Of a DNA stretch of 64,000 nucleotides, positions 15,027 through 23,832 are shown one piece after another. The notes under the pieces were generated by a model, which did not search any database, had not been told where the DNA came from, and saw only the letters and a list, made by a program, of their open reading frames with translations. This DNA is from Bacillus_AB infantis_C. GTDB lineage: Bacteria; Bacillota; Bacilli; Bacillales; Cytobacillaceae. Both the position numbers and the translations under genes were made by a program. Each line of letters opens with the position of its first letter. Within the stretch, counting starts at the first letter, position 1. The DNA is taken from NCBI RefSeq assembly GCF_050107595.1, contig NZ_JBNILH010000007.1, positions 124,001 through 188,000 of the forward strand, read 5' to 3'.

Positions 15027-16621
15027 TCTTTCTCATCCTCATATATTTTTGGCAGGAAAACAGTGAAAATCGTCCCCGCCTCTCCAGTCTTCATTTCAAT
15101 CGTTCCATCCAGTTCCCCGACTGCCTGGCTGACGAGAGCAAGCCCATATCCCCTGCCGTCCTTTTCTTTTGTCGAGAAGCCCCTTTCAAAAATCCGCTGC
15201 TCATCCTCAGGCAAGATTCCTCCTCCATTATCTTCCACTTCAAAGATAATGTCATTGCCGATATCTGTAGCAAAGAAAGAAATACGCCTGTCCGCCATCC
15301 CTTCTGTCGCTTCTATGGCATTATCAATCAGATTGCCGATGATCGTAATCAAATGGGTAACCGTCATTCTTTCCGGCAGCGGTTCAACCGCCGAGCTGTC
15401 ATCAATCGTAAAGCTTACCTTCTTTTCAGAGGCTTTCGCCAATTTTCCCAGCAGGACTGCCTGCAGGCTGCTGTCCCTGATCTGCTCGAACAGAATGAGA
15501 TTTTGCTGATCATGGGCACCTGATTCCTCCTGGATCATACGGACCGCTTCCTCATACTGACCCAGCTGCATCATGCCGGACAGCACATATAATTTATTTG
15601 TAAATTCATGCGTCTGGGCGCGAAGGTCCTCAGAATATTGCCTCACTTCTGATAAAGTATTAAGCATCTCATTAATTTCGGTTTTGTCCCTGAAGCTGGC
15701 GACCGCCCCAATAACCTCATCGTTCTCAACGATAGGCGTCCGGTTCACAACGACTGGTTTTTCCTCGAGGAGTACTTCCACATCTTTTTCGGGCACACCT
15801 GTTTCCAAAACCTTATTCATGCCCGTTCCCTTGATAACATCAGCGATTCTCTTATTTACTCCGTCTTCATTTAGAGCGAGAATCCGGCGGGCAGAGGGAT
15901 TCATCATCGTGATGACACCATAACGATTCACAGCAATGATCCCTTCTTTCACCGAATCAAGGATTGCACTCCTTTCATGGTATAAGGAGGCAATTTCATG
16001 TGGCTCCAGACCCATCATATCTTTCCGGATATCTCTAGCAAGCAGTGTCCCTCCTGCTACTCCAAGGAGAATGGCTCCAAAAGAGATGAGCCCGATTTTC
16101 TTCAGCCTGCTCAGAGCCTCTTCCTCAAGATCATCCAAAAGGAAACCCACTGACACAACGCCTGCAATATCCCCATTTCTATCCACTATTGGCGCCTTCC
16201 CTCTTATCGAAGGTCCAAGCGAGCCTGTAGCTTTAGATACATAAGCTTCGCCCTGCTCGAGGGCCCGCTCATTATCTTCTCCGACCATCCGCCTTCCAAT
16301 CTTTCCGCCATCTGGATGTGAATAGCGAATGCTGTCCTCATTCCCTATCACGATAAATTCAGCACCAATATCTTGCCTGATTTTCTCTGCAAGCGGCTGG
16401 ATCTTTTTTGAAGGATCTTCCTCCCCAAAAGCATCTTTCACACCAGGCATATGAGAAACCGCCAGCGCCACATAAAGGGCCTGCTTGCCCATACTTTCCT
16501 CTGTCTGTTCAAATTCTACATAAGCGTATAGCCCGGACAAAAGCACAATGACTCCCGCTATTAGCCATACAATCAATACGATAATCTTCGTGCGCATCGT
16601 AACCGCTTTCTTTTTTCTCAT
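15023..16621 (-). CDS. CitA/DcuS-family sensor histidine kinase
   Basis: 532 residues. Membrane helix 1 (about 11-31), an extracellular PDC-type sensor (33-172) with the carboxylate-sensing signature RYSHPDGGKIGRRMVGED and YVSKATGSLGPSIRGKAPI, helix 2 (176-196), a cytoplasmic PAS domain (about 213-315), a SpoB-type dimer helix with phospho-acceptor His338 in AQTHEFTNKLY, and an HATPase domain with DNAIEA and GYGLALVSQAV. It most likely senses citrate or another carboxylate outside the cell. Good ribosome site GGGGTG before ATG 16621. Confidence 0.9.
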   Translation of the reverse strand: MRKKKAVTMRTKIIVLIVWLIAGVIVLLSGLYAYVEFEQTEESMGKQALYVALAVSHMPGVKDAFGEEDPSKKIQPLAEKIRQDIGAEFIVIGNEDSIRYSHPDGGKIGRRMVGEDNERALEQGEAYVSKATGSLGPSIRGKAPIVDRNGDIAGVVSVGFLLDDLEEEALSRLKKIGLISFGAILLGVAGGTLLARDIRKDMMGLEPHEIASLYHERSAILDSVKEGIIAVNRYGVITMMNPSARRILALNEDGVNKRIADVIKGTGMNKVLETGVPEKDVEVLLEEKPVVVNRTPIVENDEVIGAVASFRDKTEINEMLNTLSEVRQYSEDLRAQTHEFTNKLYVLSGMMQLGQYEEAVRMIQEESGAHDQQNLILFEQIRDSSLQAVLLGKLAKASEKKVSFTIDDSSAVEPLPERMTVTHLITIIGNLIDNAIEATEGMADRRISFFATDIGNDIIFEVEDNGGGILPEDEQRIFERGFSTKEKDGRGYGLALVSQAVGELDGTIEMKTGEAGTIFTVFLPKIYEDEKE

Positions 16622-16708
16622 AAGCTGGCACCCCGAACTGTTTGTCTTCTATTATAATTGTCAATTTCAAATAGAGTGTCATATGTATTGGTGAAAACTG
16701 GACTCGCT

Positions 16709-17140
16709 TTATTTCGAGATTATCAAAATACTGTAATCTTCTTTTTTCCACCCGCAGCCGGTAAGGGTATAATTTGACTGCTTTTTCCCTTTTTCTATAT
16801 TAACAGACTTGCATTTTCTTTCTTCAACCATTCCCGCTCCAAAACCATCTCTTCGTGTATCAAGAATAGAAAGAATGACTTGCCCATCATATTCAAGATC
16901 ATGAAGGATCGGGGCGCCTTCTTCTGTATAACTTACCACCCTGATGGTATCTTCACTGCCCATTTGTATATTTGTAATGAATGAAAAGAACTTGTCAAGG
17001 TTATTGATGTCTCCGTGCATTGAGACAATATCATCTTCTGAAGGCTTGTAGTCTGGGAGTTTAGGTGCAGGTTCCTCCTGGGTTTGGCAGGACAGGAGGA
17101 TGAGAGAAACCAATATGTAAAGAGGGAAGAGTTTTTTCAA
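16709..17140 (-). CDS. Lipoprotein, DUF4362-like
   Basis: 143 residues from TTG 17140, with GGAGGG seven bases upstream; the longer frame begins inside that site. Signal MKKLFPLYILVSLILLSC ends in a lipobox, Cys18 being the lipidated residue. The mature part has DDIVSMHGDINNLDKFFSF and IRVVSYTEEGAPILHDLEYD, which I associate with DUF4362, a small extracytoplasmic domain of unknown role. A C-terminal Cys pair could form a disulphide. Divergent partner or operon mates: none, it stands alone upstream of the kinase gene. Confidence 0.65.
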   Translation of the reverse strand: MKKLFPLYILVSLILLSCQTQEEPAPKLPDYKPSEDDIVSMHGDINNLDKFFSFITNIQMGSEDTIRVVSYTEEGAPILHDLEYDGQVILSILDTRRDGFGAGMVEERKCKSVNIEKGKKQSNYTLTGCGWKKEDYSILIISK

Positions 17141-17208
17141 AAAGCAGCCCTCCAAATATATATTATCTCAGATTATACCATTTGAAAGCTTGTCTATTAA
17201 ATGAAAAA

Positions 17209-17236
17209 AGCTCGACCCTGTCACCAGGATCAAGCC
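17209..17236 (-). terminator. Terminator of the ChaB-like gene
   Basis: GCTCGACCCTG/CAGGATCAAGC stem with TCAC loop (two mismatches) and six A on the plus strand giving a U run. Confidence 0.7.
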
Positions 17237-17242
17237 TCTTTC

Positions 17243-17446
17243 CTATTCTTCCTTCTCCACCCAGTTATCATCATCGTCTTTCTCATACTTTTTCTTCACC
17301 GCACTCCACGCCACCTTGAAGGCTGTTTCTTCTTCGTCGTATTCTTCACTTGCTGAGTTGAAGGCTTCCTTGAAGATTTCCTGGGCGTGATGCGGCAGAT
17401 TGTCTTTGACGGAATCCGGCAGTTCGCTTAGTTTATCGTATGGCAT
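17243..17446 (-). CDS. ChaB-family protein
   Basis: 67 residues, AGGAGG at eight bases. The text is the ChaB fold throughout: MPYDKLSELPDSVKDNLPHH, AQEIFKEAFNSA, then ETAFKVAWSAVKKKYEK and an acidic end. ChaB was first named as a regulator of the E. coli ChaA cation exchanger, but most members are of unknown role. No chaA-like gene is nearby. Cytosolic and acidic. Confidence 0.88.
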   Translation of the reverse strand: MPYDKLSELPDSVKDNLPHHAQEIFKEAFNSASEEYDEEETAFKVAWSAVKKKYEKDDDDNWVEKEE

Positions 17447-17521
17447 AGTGATTCCTCCTCTTCTCTTGTCCTGTTAGGTATTTTTCCTGAATGGCATTTT
17501 CTTAAACACCAGAAGTTGAAA

Positions 17522-18214
17522 TCATAGCAGGAACTGGAGGAACGGATAAAACCATGGAATGATTAAAGAAGTAAGGATTGCGGAAAATCCCATGGCTGCG
17601 CTGGAGACTGCTCCCTGCACAGGGTCTTCTATTGCTGCCTGGCTTGTGCCGATCCCGTGGGCCACTGTTCCGATGCCAAGCCCTCTAGCGAAAGGATCGC
17701 TGATTCTTAGAAAAGATAGAATAACAGAGCCCATGACAGCCCCAAAGATACCGGCCGAGATGACGAACACAGCAGCAAGCGGCGGGTCACCTCCGATTAT
17801 TCTGGCAGCTTCGATTGCGACCGGAGTCGTGATCGCTTTCACGGCAGAGGTCGCCTGGATTTTTTCCGGGAGACCAAGCACTTTTGCCAGCAGTACGGCC
17901 GATGTGATGGTCGATAAGGTTCCAGCTGTCAGACCGATGACAGCAGGCATTAATCTTTCCCTGATCACCCTCCGGTTATGATACAGAGGAACGGCAAGAG
18001 CGACAGTGGCAGGACCAAGCATGAAGGTCATGATATTTTTAGCCGGCGTGTATTCTTCATACGTAATCCTTCCGGCAAGCAGCAGAAGGATCATGATAAG
18101 TGTAGCTGTAAAAACAGGCGTGGCAAATGGGGAAAGCAGCCGGGCAGAAAGCGCCTTTGCCCCGATATAGACGATGATCGTCAAAAGGATGCTAATGAGT
18201 GTGATCCCGCTCAC
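17522..18214 (-). CDS. LrgB/CidB-family membrane protein
   Basis: 230 residues, six or more helices. Family marks: FMLGPATVALAVPLYHNRRV, SVKAITTPVAIEAARIIGG-like text (SAVKAITTPVAIEAARIIGG) and GIGTVAHGIGTSQA. GTG start 18214 with GGGGGCGG upstream, overlapping the LrgA-like gene by 23 bp. LrgAB/CidAB pairs act as holin/antiholin-like regulators of murein hydrolase export, and some (B. subtilis PftAB) import pyruvate. No LytTR or LysR regulator is adjacent, so which role applies is open. Confidence 0.88.
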   Translation of the reverse strand: MSGITLISILLTIIVYIGAKALSARLLSPFATPVFTATLIMILLLLAGRITYEEYTPAKNIMTFMLGPATVALAVPLYHNRRVIRERLMPAVIGLTAGTLSTITSAVLLAKVLGLPEKIQATSAVKAITTPVAIEAARIIGGDPPLAAVFVISAGIFGAVMGSVILSFLRISDPFARGLGIGTVAHGIGTSQAAIEDPVQGAVSSAAMGFSAILTSLIIPWFYPFLQFLL

Positions 18215-18581
18215 CCTTTTCCGCCCCCTTCCCTGAAAAATAAGCTGCCAGGCCGGAAGTTATGATTAGCCCGATGACGGTACTGCCGATAATCATTATG
18301 AGAAGCTGCCAGCCGCTCGTCCGAATCAGTCCCCCGTAACTCATCAGCCCGACAGCTATCGGGATAAAAAAGAAAGCCAGGTGCCGGTTTAGGAATGCTG
18401 CCCCCTTTTCGATCTGGCTTACCTTTACGGCACCGGTCAGCAGGAGGATGAATAAAATCATCATGCCAAGTACGCTTGCAGGAAGGGACAGGTGAAGAAT
18501 TTCAACGATAAAATCTGAAACGGCGTAAATCATCCACAGCAAAAAAAGCTGCCATAAAAAGATAAGTGCATTTTTCACCAT
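18192..18581 (-). CDS. LrgA/CidA-family holin-like membrane protein
   Basis: 129 residues from ATG 18581 (MVKNALIFLW) behind GGGGGAAGGG. Four helices: WQLFLLWMIYAVSDFIVEIL, LPASVLGMMILFILLLTGA, the AFFFIPIAVGLMSYGGLI segment and a C-terminal one. LSLPASVLGM and HLAFFFIPIAVGLM are LrgA/CidA signatures. It forms membrane oligomers with the LrgB-like partner downstream. First gene of the two-gene operon. Confidence 0.88.
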   Translation of the reverse strand: MVKNALIFLWQLFLLWMIYAVSDFIVEILHLSLPASVLGMMILFILLLTGAVKVSQIEKGAAFLNRHLAFFFIPIAVGLMSYGGLIRTSGWQLLIMIIGSTVIGLIITSGLAAYFSGKGAEKGERDHTH

Positions 18582-18655
18582 TCTAACCCTTCCCCCACTA
18601 GATAATCTACTATCCATAATAGAGGAAAAAGTGCAAAATTGCTTAGAATTTTATT

Positions 18656-19852
18656 CTATACATTCAGCCGTCGGACGGCTTTCCTTCCATGGAGGATCAA
18701 GTAAAGGACTGCAGCAATCAGGACAATCACTGTTCCTATCATGTAAATATAGCTGTAGCCTGAATGGGCCGCAGCAGTTCCGAGGATAAAAGAGCCAATG
18801 GCAAAGCCTCCGTCAAAAAAGACAAAGAAAGTCGCGGTTGCCGTCCCCTTTCTGCCTGCGGGAGCCGATTCCACTGCAATGGTTTGAAAACACGACACCA
18901 GCGTGCCAAAACCGATGCCGACAAATGCTCCTGAAAGCAGGAGCTGGAAGCTTGATGATGCCTGGCTCAGCATCCAGACGCCGATCCCAAAGAAGAGGAT
19001 GCACGGATAAATCACTTTATTTTCCCCGAACTGATCAAACCATCTTCCGGTAAATGGGCGGGAAATCAATAGCGCTGCGGCATAAACGACAAAGAAATAG
19101 CTTGCTGCCTGGACGAGGTCCAGCTCTCTCGCATACACCGAGATGAAGGAAATGACGCTCGAATAGACAAAAGATAATGTAAAAGCAACGAATCCGATGG
19201 GCACTGTCTTACGTTCAAAGAAGTCCGACAGCTTCATCTTTTTCCCTGCTGCTGCCTGCTGGGTCTGCCTGTCTTGCTGTTCTTTCAGCTCCATCATCAA
19301 CCCGCAGATAAGAGCAAGCAAGGAGCAGGCAATGCAAACCGCGAACAGTACGGTGTAACTGGCTGCTCCTATTATGGTCAGCCCGGCGAATGGTCCGATG
19401 ACCATGGCAATGTTCATGAAAGTGGCATAATAGCCCATCCCTTCCCCGCGGCGCGCAGCCGGAATAATGGCTGCAGCAATAGCTCCTGTTGCGGTGGTTG
19501 CCATACCAAAGCCCGCACCGTGGATGACCCGGATAATCAGCAGCACAAACGGTGATTTAACAAAAAGGTAAAGGATAGATCCAGCCAGGAAAATAGAGGC
19601 TCCGATGATCAAAATTTTCTTCGGGCCAAAGGTATCAAGCCATTTTCCAGAAAACGGCCTGAAAACTATCGCAGACAGAACAAATACCGTAATAACGAGC
19701 CCGATTGCCTGCCCTCCGCCCTGCAGTTCATCTGCTACATAAACCGGCAGTGTAACGGTCAGCATATAAAAAATTACAAATACAAAAAAACTGGCAAAGG
19801 AAATATTGATAAAATCCTTTGTCCAAAGCTGAGGTTTTTCCAACTGTTTCAC
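18656..19852 (-). CDS. MFS exporter (12 helices, YwoG-like)
   Basis: 398 residues with twelve predicted helices. Motif A appears as FRPFSGKWLDTFGPKKILI after helix 2 and again as SRPFTGRWFDQFGENKVI in the second half. Motif C-like IGPFAGL indicates a drug-type antiporter. It resembles B. subtilis YwoG, YfkF and related exporters of unknown substrate. Monocistronic, with the aldehyde dehydrogenase terminator upstream. Substrate unknown. Confidence 0.8.
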   Translation of the reverse strand: MKQLEKPQLWTKDFINISFASFFVFVIFYMLTVTLPVYVADELQGGGQAIGLVITVFVLSAIVFRPFSGKWLDTFGPKKILIIGASIFLAGSILYLFVKSPFVLLIIRVIHGAGFGMATTATGAIAAAIIPAARRGEGMGYYATFMNIAMVIGPFAGLTIIGAASYTVLFAVCIACSLLALICGLMMELKEQQDRQTQQAAAGKKMKLSDFFERKTVPIGFVAFTLSFVYSSVISFISVYARELDLVQAASYFFVVYAAALLISRPFTGRWFDQFGENKVIYPCILFFGIGVWMLSQASSSFQLLLSGAFVGIGFGTLVSCFQTIAVESAPAGRKGTATATFFVFFDGGFAIGSFILGTAAAHSGYSYIYMIGTVIVLIAAVLYLILHGRKAVRRLNV

Positions 19853-19885
19853 ATCTTTCTCCTGATATATGGATATATTTAACGA

Positions 19886-19922
19886 GGGAAAAGCTCCCCA
19901 AGTGATCTGAGGAGCTTTTCCC
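19886..19922 (-). terminator. Terminator of the aldehyde dehydrogenase gene
   Basis: GGGAAAAGCTCC/GGAGCTTTTCCC, a perfect 12-bp stem with a 13-base loop. Confidence 0.85.
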
Positions 19923-19951
19923 TATATTATAGGATATTTTCCTGTCTTTTA

Positions 19952-21418
19952 TTAGAATGGGAACTCACGATAAGTTTTTTGGACAGATACCCATTTGGTT
20001 GTTGTAAATTCTTCAATGAGCCAAGGATTTCCGAAACGGCCGACGCCTGAAGCTTTATTGCCGCCGAATGGAATATCCGGCTGCGCATTAACAGTCTGAT
20101 CGTTGATATGAGTCACACCGCTGTCAATCTGCAGGGCATATTGCTGCGCTTTTTCAAGATCCTGCGTAAAGATGGATGATGACAGTCCATACTCTGTTTC
20201 AGAGGCAATCTTGATCGCTTCTTCATCACTTTCAACCGGAATGATGGTTGCGATTGGCGAAAAGACTTCAGTCTGAGCCAGGGCAGAATCATTTTTCACA
20301 TCTTTGAAAACGTACGGAGTCAAGATGTTGCCAACTCTTTGTCCTTCAAGCGCAACTTTCTCACCGTTTGCAATGGCGGCTTCAATGACTGCCTGAGCCT
20401 TCTGCAGCTGCCTATCGTTGATCAGCGGCCCAACGACAGTTGCAGGATCCTTTGGATTGCCATAAGGAAGTGCTTTTGCTCTTTCGACGAATTTATTTGT
20501 AAATTCTTCAGCAATATCCTTATGGACAATGATCCTGTTTGTAATCATGCAGATCTGGCCCTGGTGGACGAATTTGCCGAAGATTGCTGCATCAACCGCC
20601 CGATCGACATCAGCATCTGAAAGGACGATGAATGGATTGTTTCCGCCAAGCTCCAATGCCACTTTTTTCAGATTCCTTCCGGCAATTTCCCCGACATGCC
20701 TTCCGACAGCGGTTGAGCCTGTGAAAGAAATGAAGCGTGGAATTGGGTGTTCCAGCAGATAGTCGCCTGTACCATCTGTTTTTGGATCTGTCAGCAGAAG
20801 GTTCAGCACGCCTGCCGGCAGGCCGGCTTCTTCAAATGCTTTTGTCAGGATGACGCCGCCTGTGATGCCTGTTGCGACATCCGGCTTATGCACAACTGCA
20901 TTGCCTAGCGCAATGGCAGGAGCAATGGTCCTTACTGACAGGTTAAGCGGGAAGTTGAATGGCGAAATGCTTGTGATAACTCCCACCGGTACACGGTACA
21001 CATGGTTTTCCTTCCCTTCGATGGCTGCTGGAACCTGGTTCACGACATTCACTTCATCTGCAAACTTAATCGCTTCCTCCAGTTCCTCAAATGTGATCTG
21101 CAGAGCGATGTTTGCAGCAAGGATCGTACCGCCTGTTTCTGATGTGTAAATGTCTATGATTTCTTCTTTATGCTCCTCAAGGTAGTCAATCACTTTCCTA
21201 AGAACTTCTTTTCGTTCTTCAGGTGTTGTCTTTGCCCATTCTTTTTGGGCTTTTTCAGCAGTAAGCATTGCCTGATCAATATCGGCTTCTGTTACCGTTT
21301 TGACGGCATACAGCTTGGAATCGTCATACGGGTTCAATACATCAATTGTATTGGCGCCGCTTCCCTCCAGCCATTTTCCGTTAATATATTGTTTAGTGTA
21401 ATCCTTAAAATTGACCAT
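19952..21418 (-). CDS. Aldehyde dehydrogenase (benzaldehyde/vanillin type, YfmT-like)
   Basis: 488 residues from ATG 21418 (MVNFKDYTKQYING) with GGGAGAG upstream. NAD(P)-binding marks are GNAVVHKPDVATG and FTGSTAVGRHVGE; the catalytic Glu is in ALELGGNNPFIVL and the nucleophile Cys is in FVHQGQICMITNR. DQTVNAQPDIPFGGNKASGV is the C-terminal signature. The protein resembles the B. subtilis vanillin dehydrogenase YfmT and related benzaldehyde dehydrogenases. It oxidises an aldehyde to the acid. Twin palindromes upstream suggest induction by an aromatic or electrophilic compound through a MarR- or TetR-type repressor encoded elsewhere. Confidence 0.85.
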   Translation of the reverse strand: MVNFKDYTKQYINGKWLEGSGANTIDVLNPYDDSKLYAVKTVTEADIDQAMLTAEKAQKEWAKTTPEERKEVLRKVIDYLEEHKEEIIDIYTSETGGTILAANIALQITFEELEEAIKFADEVNVVNQVPAAIEGKENHVYRVPVGVITSISPFNFPLNLSVRTIAPAIALGNAVVHKPDVATGITGGVILTKAFEEAGLPAGVLNLLLTDPKTDGTGDYLLEHPIPRFISFTGSTAVGRHVGEIAGRNLKKVALELGGNNPFIVLSDADVDRAVDAAIFGKFVHQGQICMITNRIIVHKDIAEEFTNKFVERAKALPYGNPKDPATVVGPLINDRQLQKAQAVIEAAIANGEKVALEGQRVGNILTPYVFKDVKNDSALAQTEVFSPIATIIPVESDEEAIKIASETEYGLSSSIFTQDLEKAQQYALQIDSGVTHINDQTVNAQPDIPFGGNKASGVGRFGNPWLIEEFTTTKWVSVQKTYREFPF

Positions 21419-21461
21419 AAATCTCTCCCTCTCCCTGAAACTTACTGCTGAAAGAATCATT

Positions 21462-21479
21462 ATGTTGCTATAGCAACAT
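21462..21479. promoter_or_regulatory. Palindromic operator 1 upstream of aldehyde dehydrogenase
   Basis: ATGTTGCTATAGCAACAT is a perfect 18-bp palindrome, 44 bp before the start codon and downstream of the likely promoter. A second copy lies 61 bp upstream (centre to centre). Confidence 0.75.
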
Positions 21480-21522
21480 TTAGGGTTGCTTCATCAGCAG
21501 CAATTGAATCTTAACATATAAA

Positions 21523-21540
21523 AAGTTGCTATAACAACTT
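21523..21540. promoter_or_regulatory. Palindromic operator 2 upstream of aldehyde dehydrogenase
   Basis: AAGTTGCTATAACAACTT shares the GTTGCTAT-CAAC core of operator 1 and is palindromic at 16 of 18 positions. On the minus strand its TTGTTA could serve as a -35, with TTAAGA 17 bases on. Confidence 0.7.
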
Positions 21541-21649
21541 ATATGCTTAGCTGGCTAACCTCTTTCAAACAGGAGTTTTTACCCAGAAACTTAATAAGGG
21601 CTCTGGCCGTAGATAAGCTATAATGAAACAAATGTCTGAGGAGGAAGCC

Positions 21650-23350
21650 ATGAAAGAACGCAAACATAAATATTTATTATTAACAACTATATTGAGCAGC
21701 TTCCTGGTCATCTCTGCCTGCAGCAATATTGAAGCTGATAAAAAAGAAACGCAGGCTGCCCAGCAGGAGGAAGATCAATATGAAAAACTTGCAAAAGAAC
21801 AGAATGAGAAGTCAGAGCTGGAGCCAATTGAATTGACCTCCTACAGCGAAGAGATTGGCTTGCAACTGAAGGAACCGGTCTACAAGGAATTTACCGTCAA
21901 TGAAAAAGCAGTTGTCCAGGGAACGATTGAAAAATCATCCAGCCTGAAATCTGACTTTGTCTGGATCAAACTCCGTGCAGATGAAGAGGGTCCGGCTGGC
22001 AGTGAGCACGAATATTACACAGCGATTGAGGATGGAAAATTTAAACAGGAGCTTCACTTCTTCAACGGTGAGGGAGAGTATCAGGTAAAGGTGCAGATTC
22101 CGAGCATGGATCAGGAAAACTACTATTATGATACTGCATCGTTCACGGTCCATAATGTGAATCCGCAGATGGTACGCGATGTAACATATACCCCTTTTGG
22201 ACAGGAGGATGAAATCAGCCTGGATCTAAATTCCAGCTATGTGGAAGAGAATGAAATCTTCCGGCTTGAAGGAGATGCCGGCAAACTCGATGACAATGAT
22301 ACAGTGATGATCAAGCTGAACAAAGACTCTGATACTTGGACACACATCCTGCCGGTCGAACAGGGCAAGTTCGCTTACGATGTCCCCCTGCTGTATGGAA
22401 AAGGCGTCCACAACCTTGAAGTGCTTGTTCCTGACAAAGAACGGGAGAACTATTACCAGACCGCCAAAACGCTCTTGATCGACAATCAGTCAGACAGGAC
22501 CATGAAACCAATCGAGTATTATGAAACTTACAGGGAACGCGGTGTCACGCTGGAGACTCCGCAGTTCGGGGGCGAAGAGTCCAATGGTGAATACACTGTC
22601 AAAGGTAAAATAGATCCTGAGGCTGATTTCGGACCTGAAACCACGCACATCTATGTTTCTACCAAAAAAGGTGAAGATGAAGCACTTGATGTCATCCCGG
22701 TAGAAAACTTTGAATTTGACGGCTCCTTCCACCTCCGCTTCGGGCCGGGCACTTATGAAGTAACGCTGAGTGTACCGGAAATCAAGGAAGAAAACAGTGA
22801 CAGGTTCCGGTACTTCGGCTTTGCTTCTTTTGAAGTGGAAGCAGAAAGCGAAGATAAGCGTGACCTTCTGCCATCAAGGGGTGTCGAGTCAGAAGCACCA
22901 GAAATTAAGAGTCTCGCAGGCAAATTGACATCAGGGAAAAGCTCTGAGAAAGAAAAAATTAAGGCAATCTATGAATATGTCGCCAAAAATGTTTCCTATG
23001 ATGTCGACAAGTATGAAAATAGTACATTCAGCTGGGATGACAGCGCCCTGAAAACGCTGGAAACGAAAACCGGCGTCTGCCAGGATTATGCCTACCTCGC
23101 CACCGCCCTAGTGCGTGCCAGCGGGATTGAAGCCAGAATCATTGAAGGTACCGCCCGAGGAGGCTTCTGGCCTTCCAACCATGCCTGGGTCGAAGGCAAA
23201 TCAAACGGCAGCTGGATCGTCATGGACCCGACCTGGGGAGCCGGCTATATTCAAAACGACCAATTCGTCGCTAAATACACCGATAAATATTTTGAACCAA
23301 ATAAGGCTGAATTTGAAAAAACGCATACAAGAAAAGGTGTCACCTACTAA
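21650..23350 (+). CDS. Lipoprotein with C-terminal transglutaminase-like domain
   Basis: 566 residues from ATG 21650 (MKERKHKYLL), GGAGG at five bases. The signal ends at lipobox VISAC, so the protein is anchored outside the membrane. The middle (about 50-390) reads as three similar beta-sandwich modules: each has a D-x-V-x-I-K-L line, EGKF/QGKF/ENFEFDGSF, then NYYYDTASF or a similar closing line. Residues about 430-560 form a transglutaminase core with nucleophile Cys in TKTGVCQDYAYLATAL, His in SNHAWVEG and Asp in VMDPTWGAG. Such proteins act as peptidases or cross-linkers on the cell surface; the reaction is not known. Strong terminator follows. Confidence 0.82.
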   Translation: MKERKHKYLLLTTILSSFLVISACSNIEADKKETQAAQQEEDQYEKLAKEQNEKSELEPIELTSYSEEIGLQLKEPVYKEFTVNEKAVVQGTIEKSSSLKSDFVWIKLRADEEGPAGSEHEYYTAIEDGKFKQELHFFNGEGEYQVKVQIPSMDQENYYYDTASFTVHNVNPQMVRDVTYTPFGQEDEISLDLNSSYVEENEIFRLEGDAGKLDDNDTVMIKLNKDSDTWTHILPVEQGKFAYDVPLLYGKGVHNLEVLVPDKERENYYQTAKTLLIDNQSDRTMKPIEYYETYRERGVTLETPQFGGEESNGEYTVKGKIDPEADFGPETTHIYVSTKKGEDEALDVIPVENFEFDGSFHLRFGPGTYEVTLSVPEIKEENSDRFRYFGFASFEVEAESEDKRDLLPSRGVESEAPEIKSLAGKLTSGKSSEKEKIKAIYEYVAKNVSYDVDKYENSTFSWDDSALKTLETKTGVCQDYAYLATALVRASGIEARIIEGTARGGFWPSNHAWVEGKSNGSWIVMDPTWGAGYIQNDQFVAKYTDKYFEPNKAEFEKTHTRKGVTY

Positions 23351-23360
23351 TATGTATGGA

Positions 23361-23386
23361 GAGATAGAACATTTAAGTTCTGTCTC
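23361..23386 (+). terminator. Terminator of the transglutaminase lipoprotein gene
   Basis: GAGATAGAAC/GTTCTGTCTC stem (one G-U pair) with a six-base loop, followed by TTCTTTTT. Confidence 0.8.
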
Positions 23387-23499
23387 TTCTTTTTAAAAAG
23401 GTTCTTTTTCATATAGGGCGAAAGACCATAATATGGTAGTATGAGAGTATGGTAAATTGAATATTCTGAAATAAAATTCATATAAAGGAGGATTTGAAC

Positions 23500-23715
23500 A
23501 TGACAGGTTTAGTCACTGTGGTTATGATTTTTTCCATTCCGCTTGTCGCTATCGTCACGAGCCACTTTCAATCACTTGCCAAAACTAAAGTGAAAATCAT
23601 TGAAAAAGAGCTGGAGCTGGAAAAACTGAAGCATGAGAATTATTTGATAGAGACACAGAAGATGAGGATCGAATTGGAGAAGATGAAGCTGGAGGGGCCG
23701 TTGGAGGTTAAATAA
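23500..23715 (+). CDS. Small single-pass membrane protein with coiled coil
   Basis: 71 residues from ATG 23500 behind AAAGGAGG. One N-terminal helix (TGLVTVVMIFSIPLVAIVTS) is followed by a long charged coiled coil (about 28-66) with heptad Leu/Ile: KVKIIEKELELEKLKHENYL. The layout recalls PspB-like or phage-shock-type small proteins but no family signature is clear. Stands alone between two terminators. Confidence 0.65.
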   Translation: MTGLVTVVMIFSIPLVAIVTSHFQSLAKTKVKIIEKELELEKLKHENYLIETQKMRIELEKMKLEGPLEVK

Positions 23716-23832
23716 GTTTTTAGTAGAGAGAGCTGCTGGAGTATAAGCAGCTTTTATTTATATATATTCTTTCCTGACAGGCAACATCTCCCACTCCCCG
23801 AATACATTGAATGGACTGGGGAGGAATGATGA

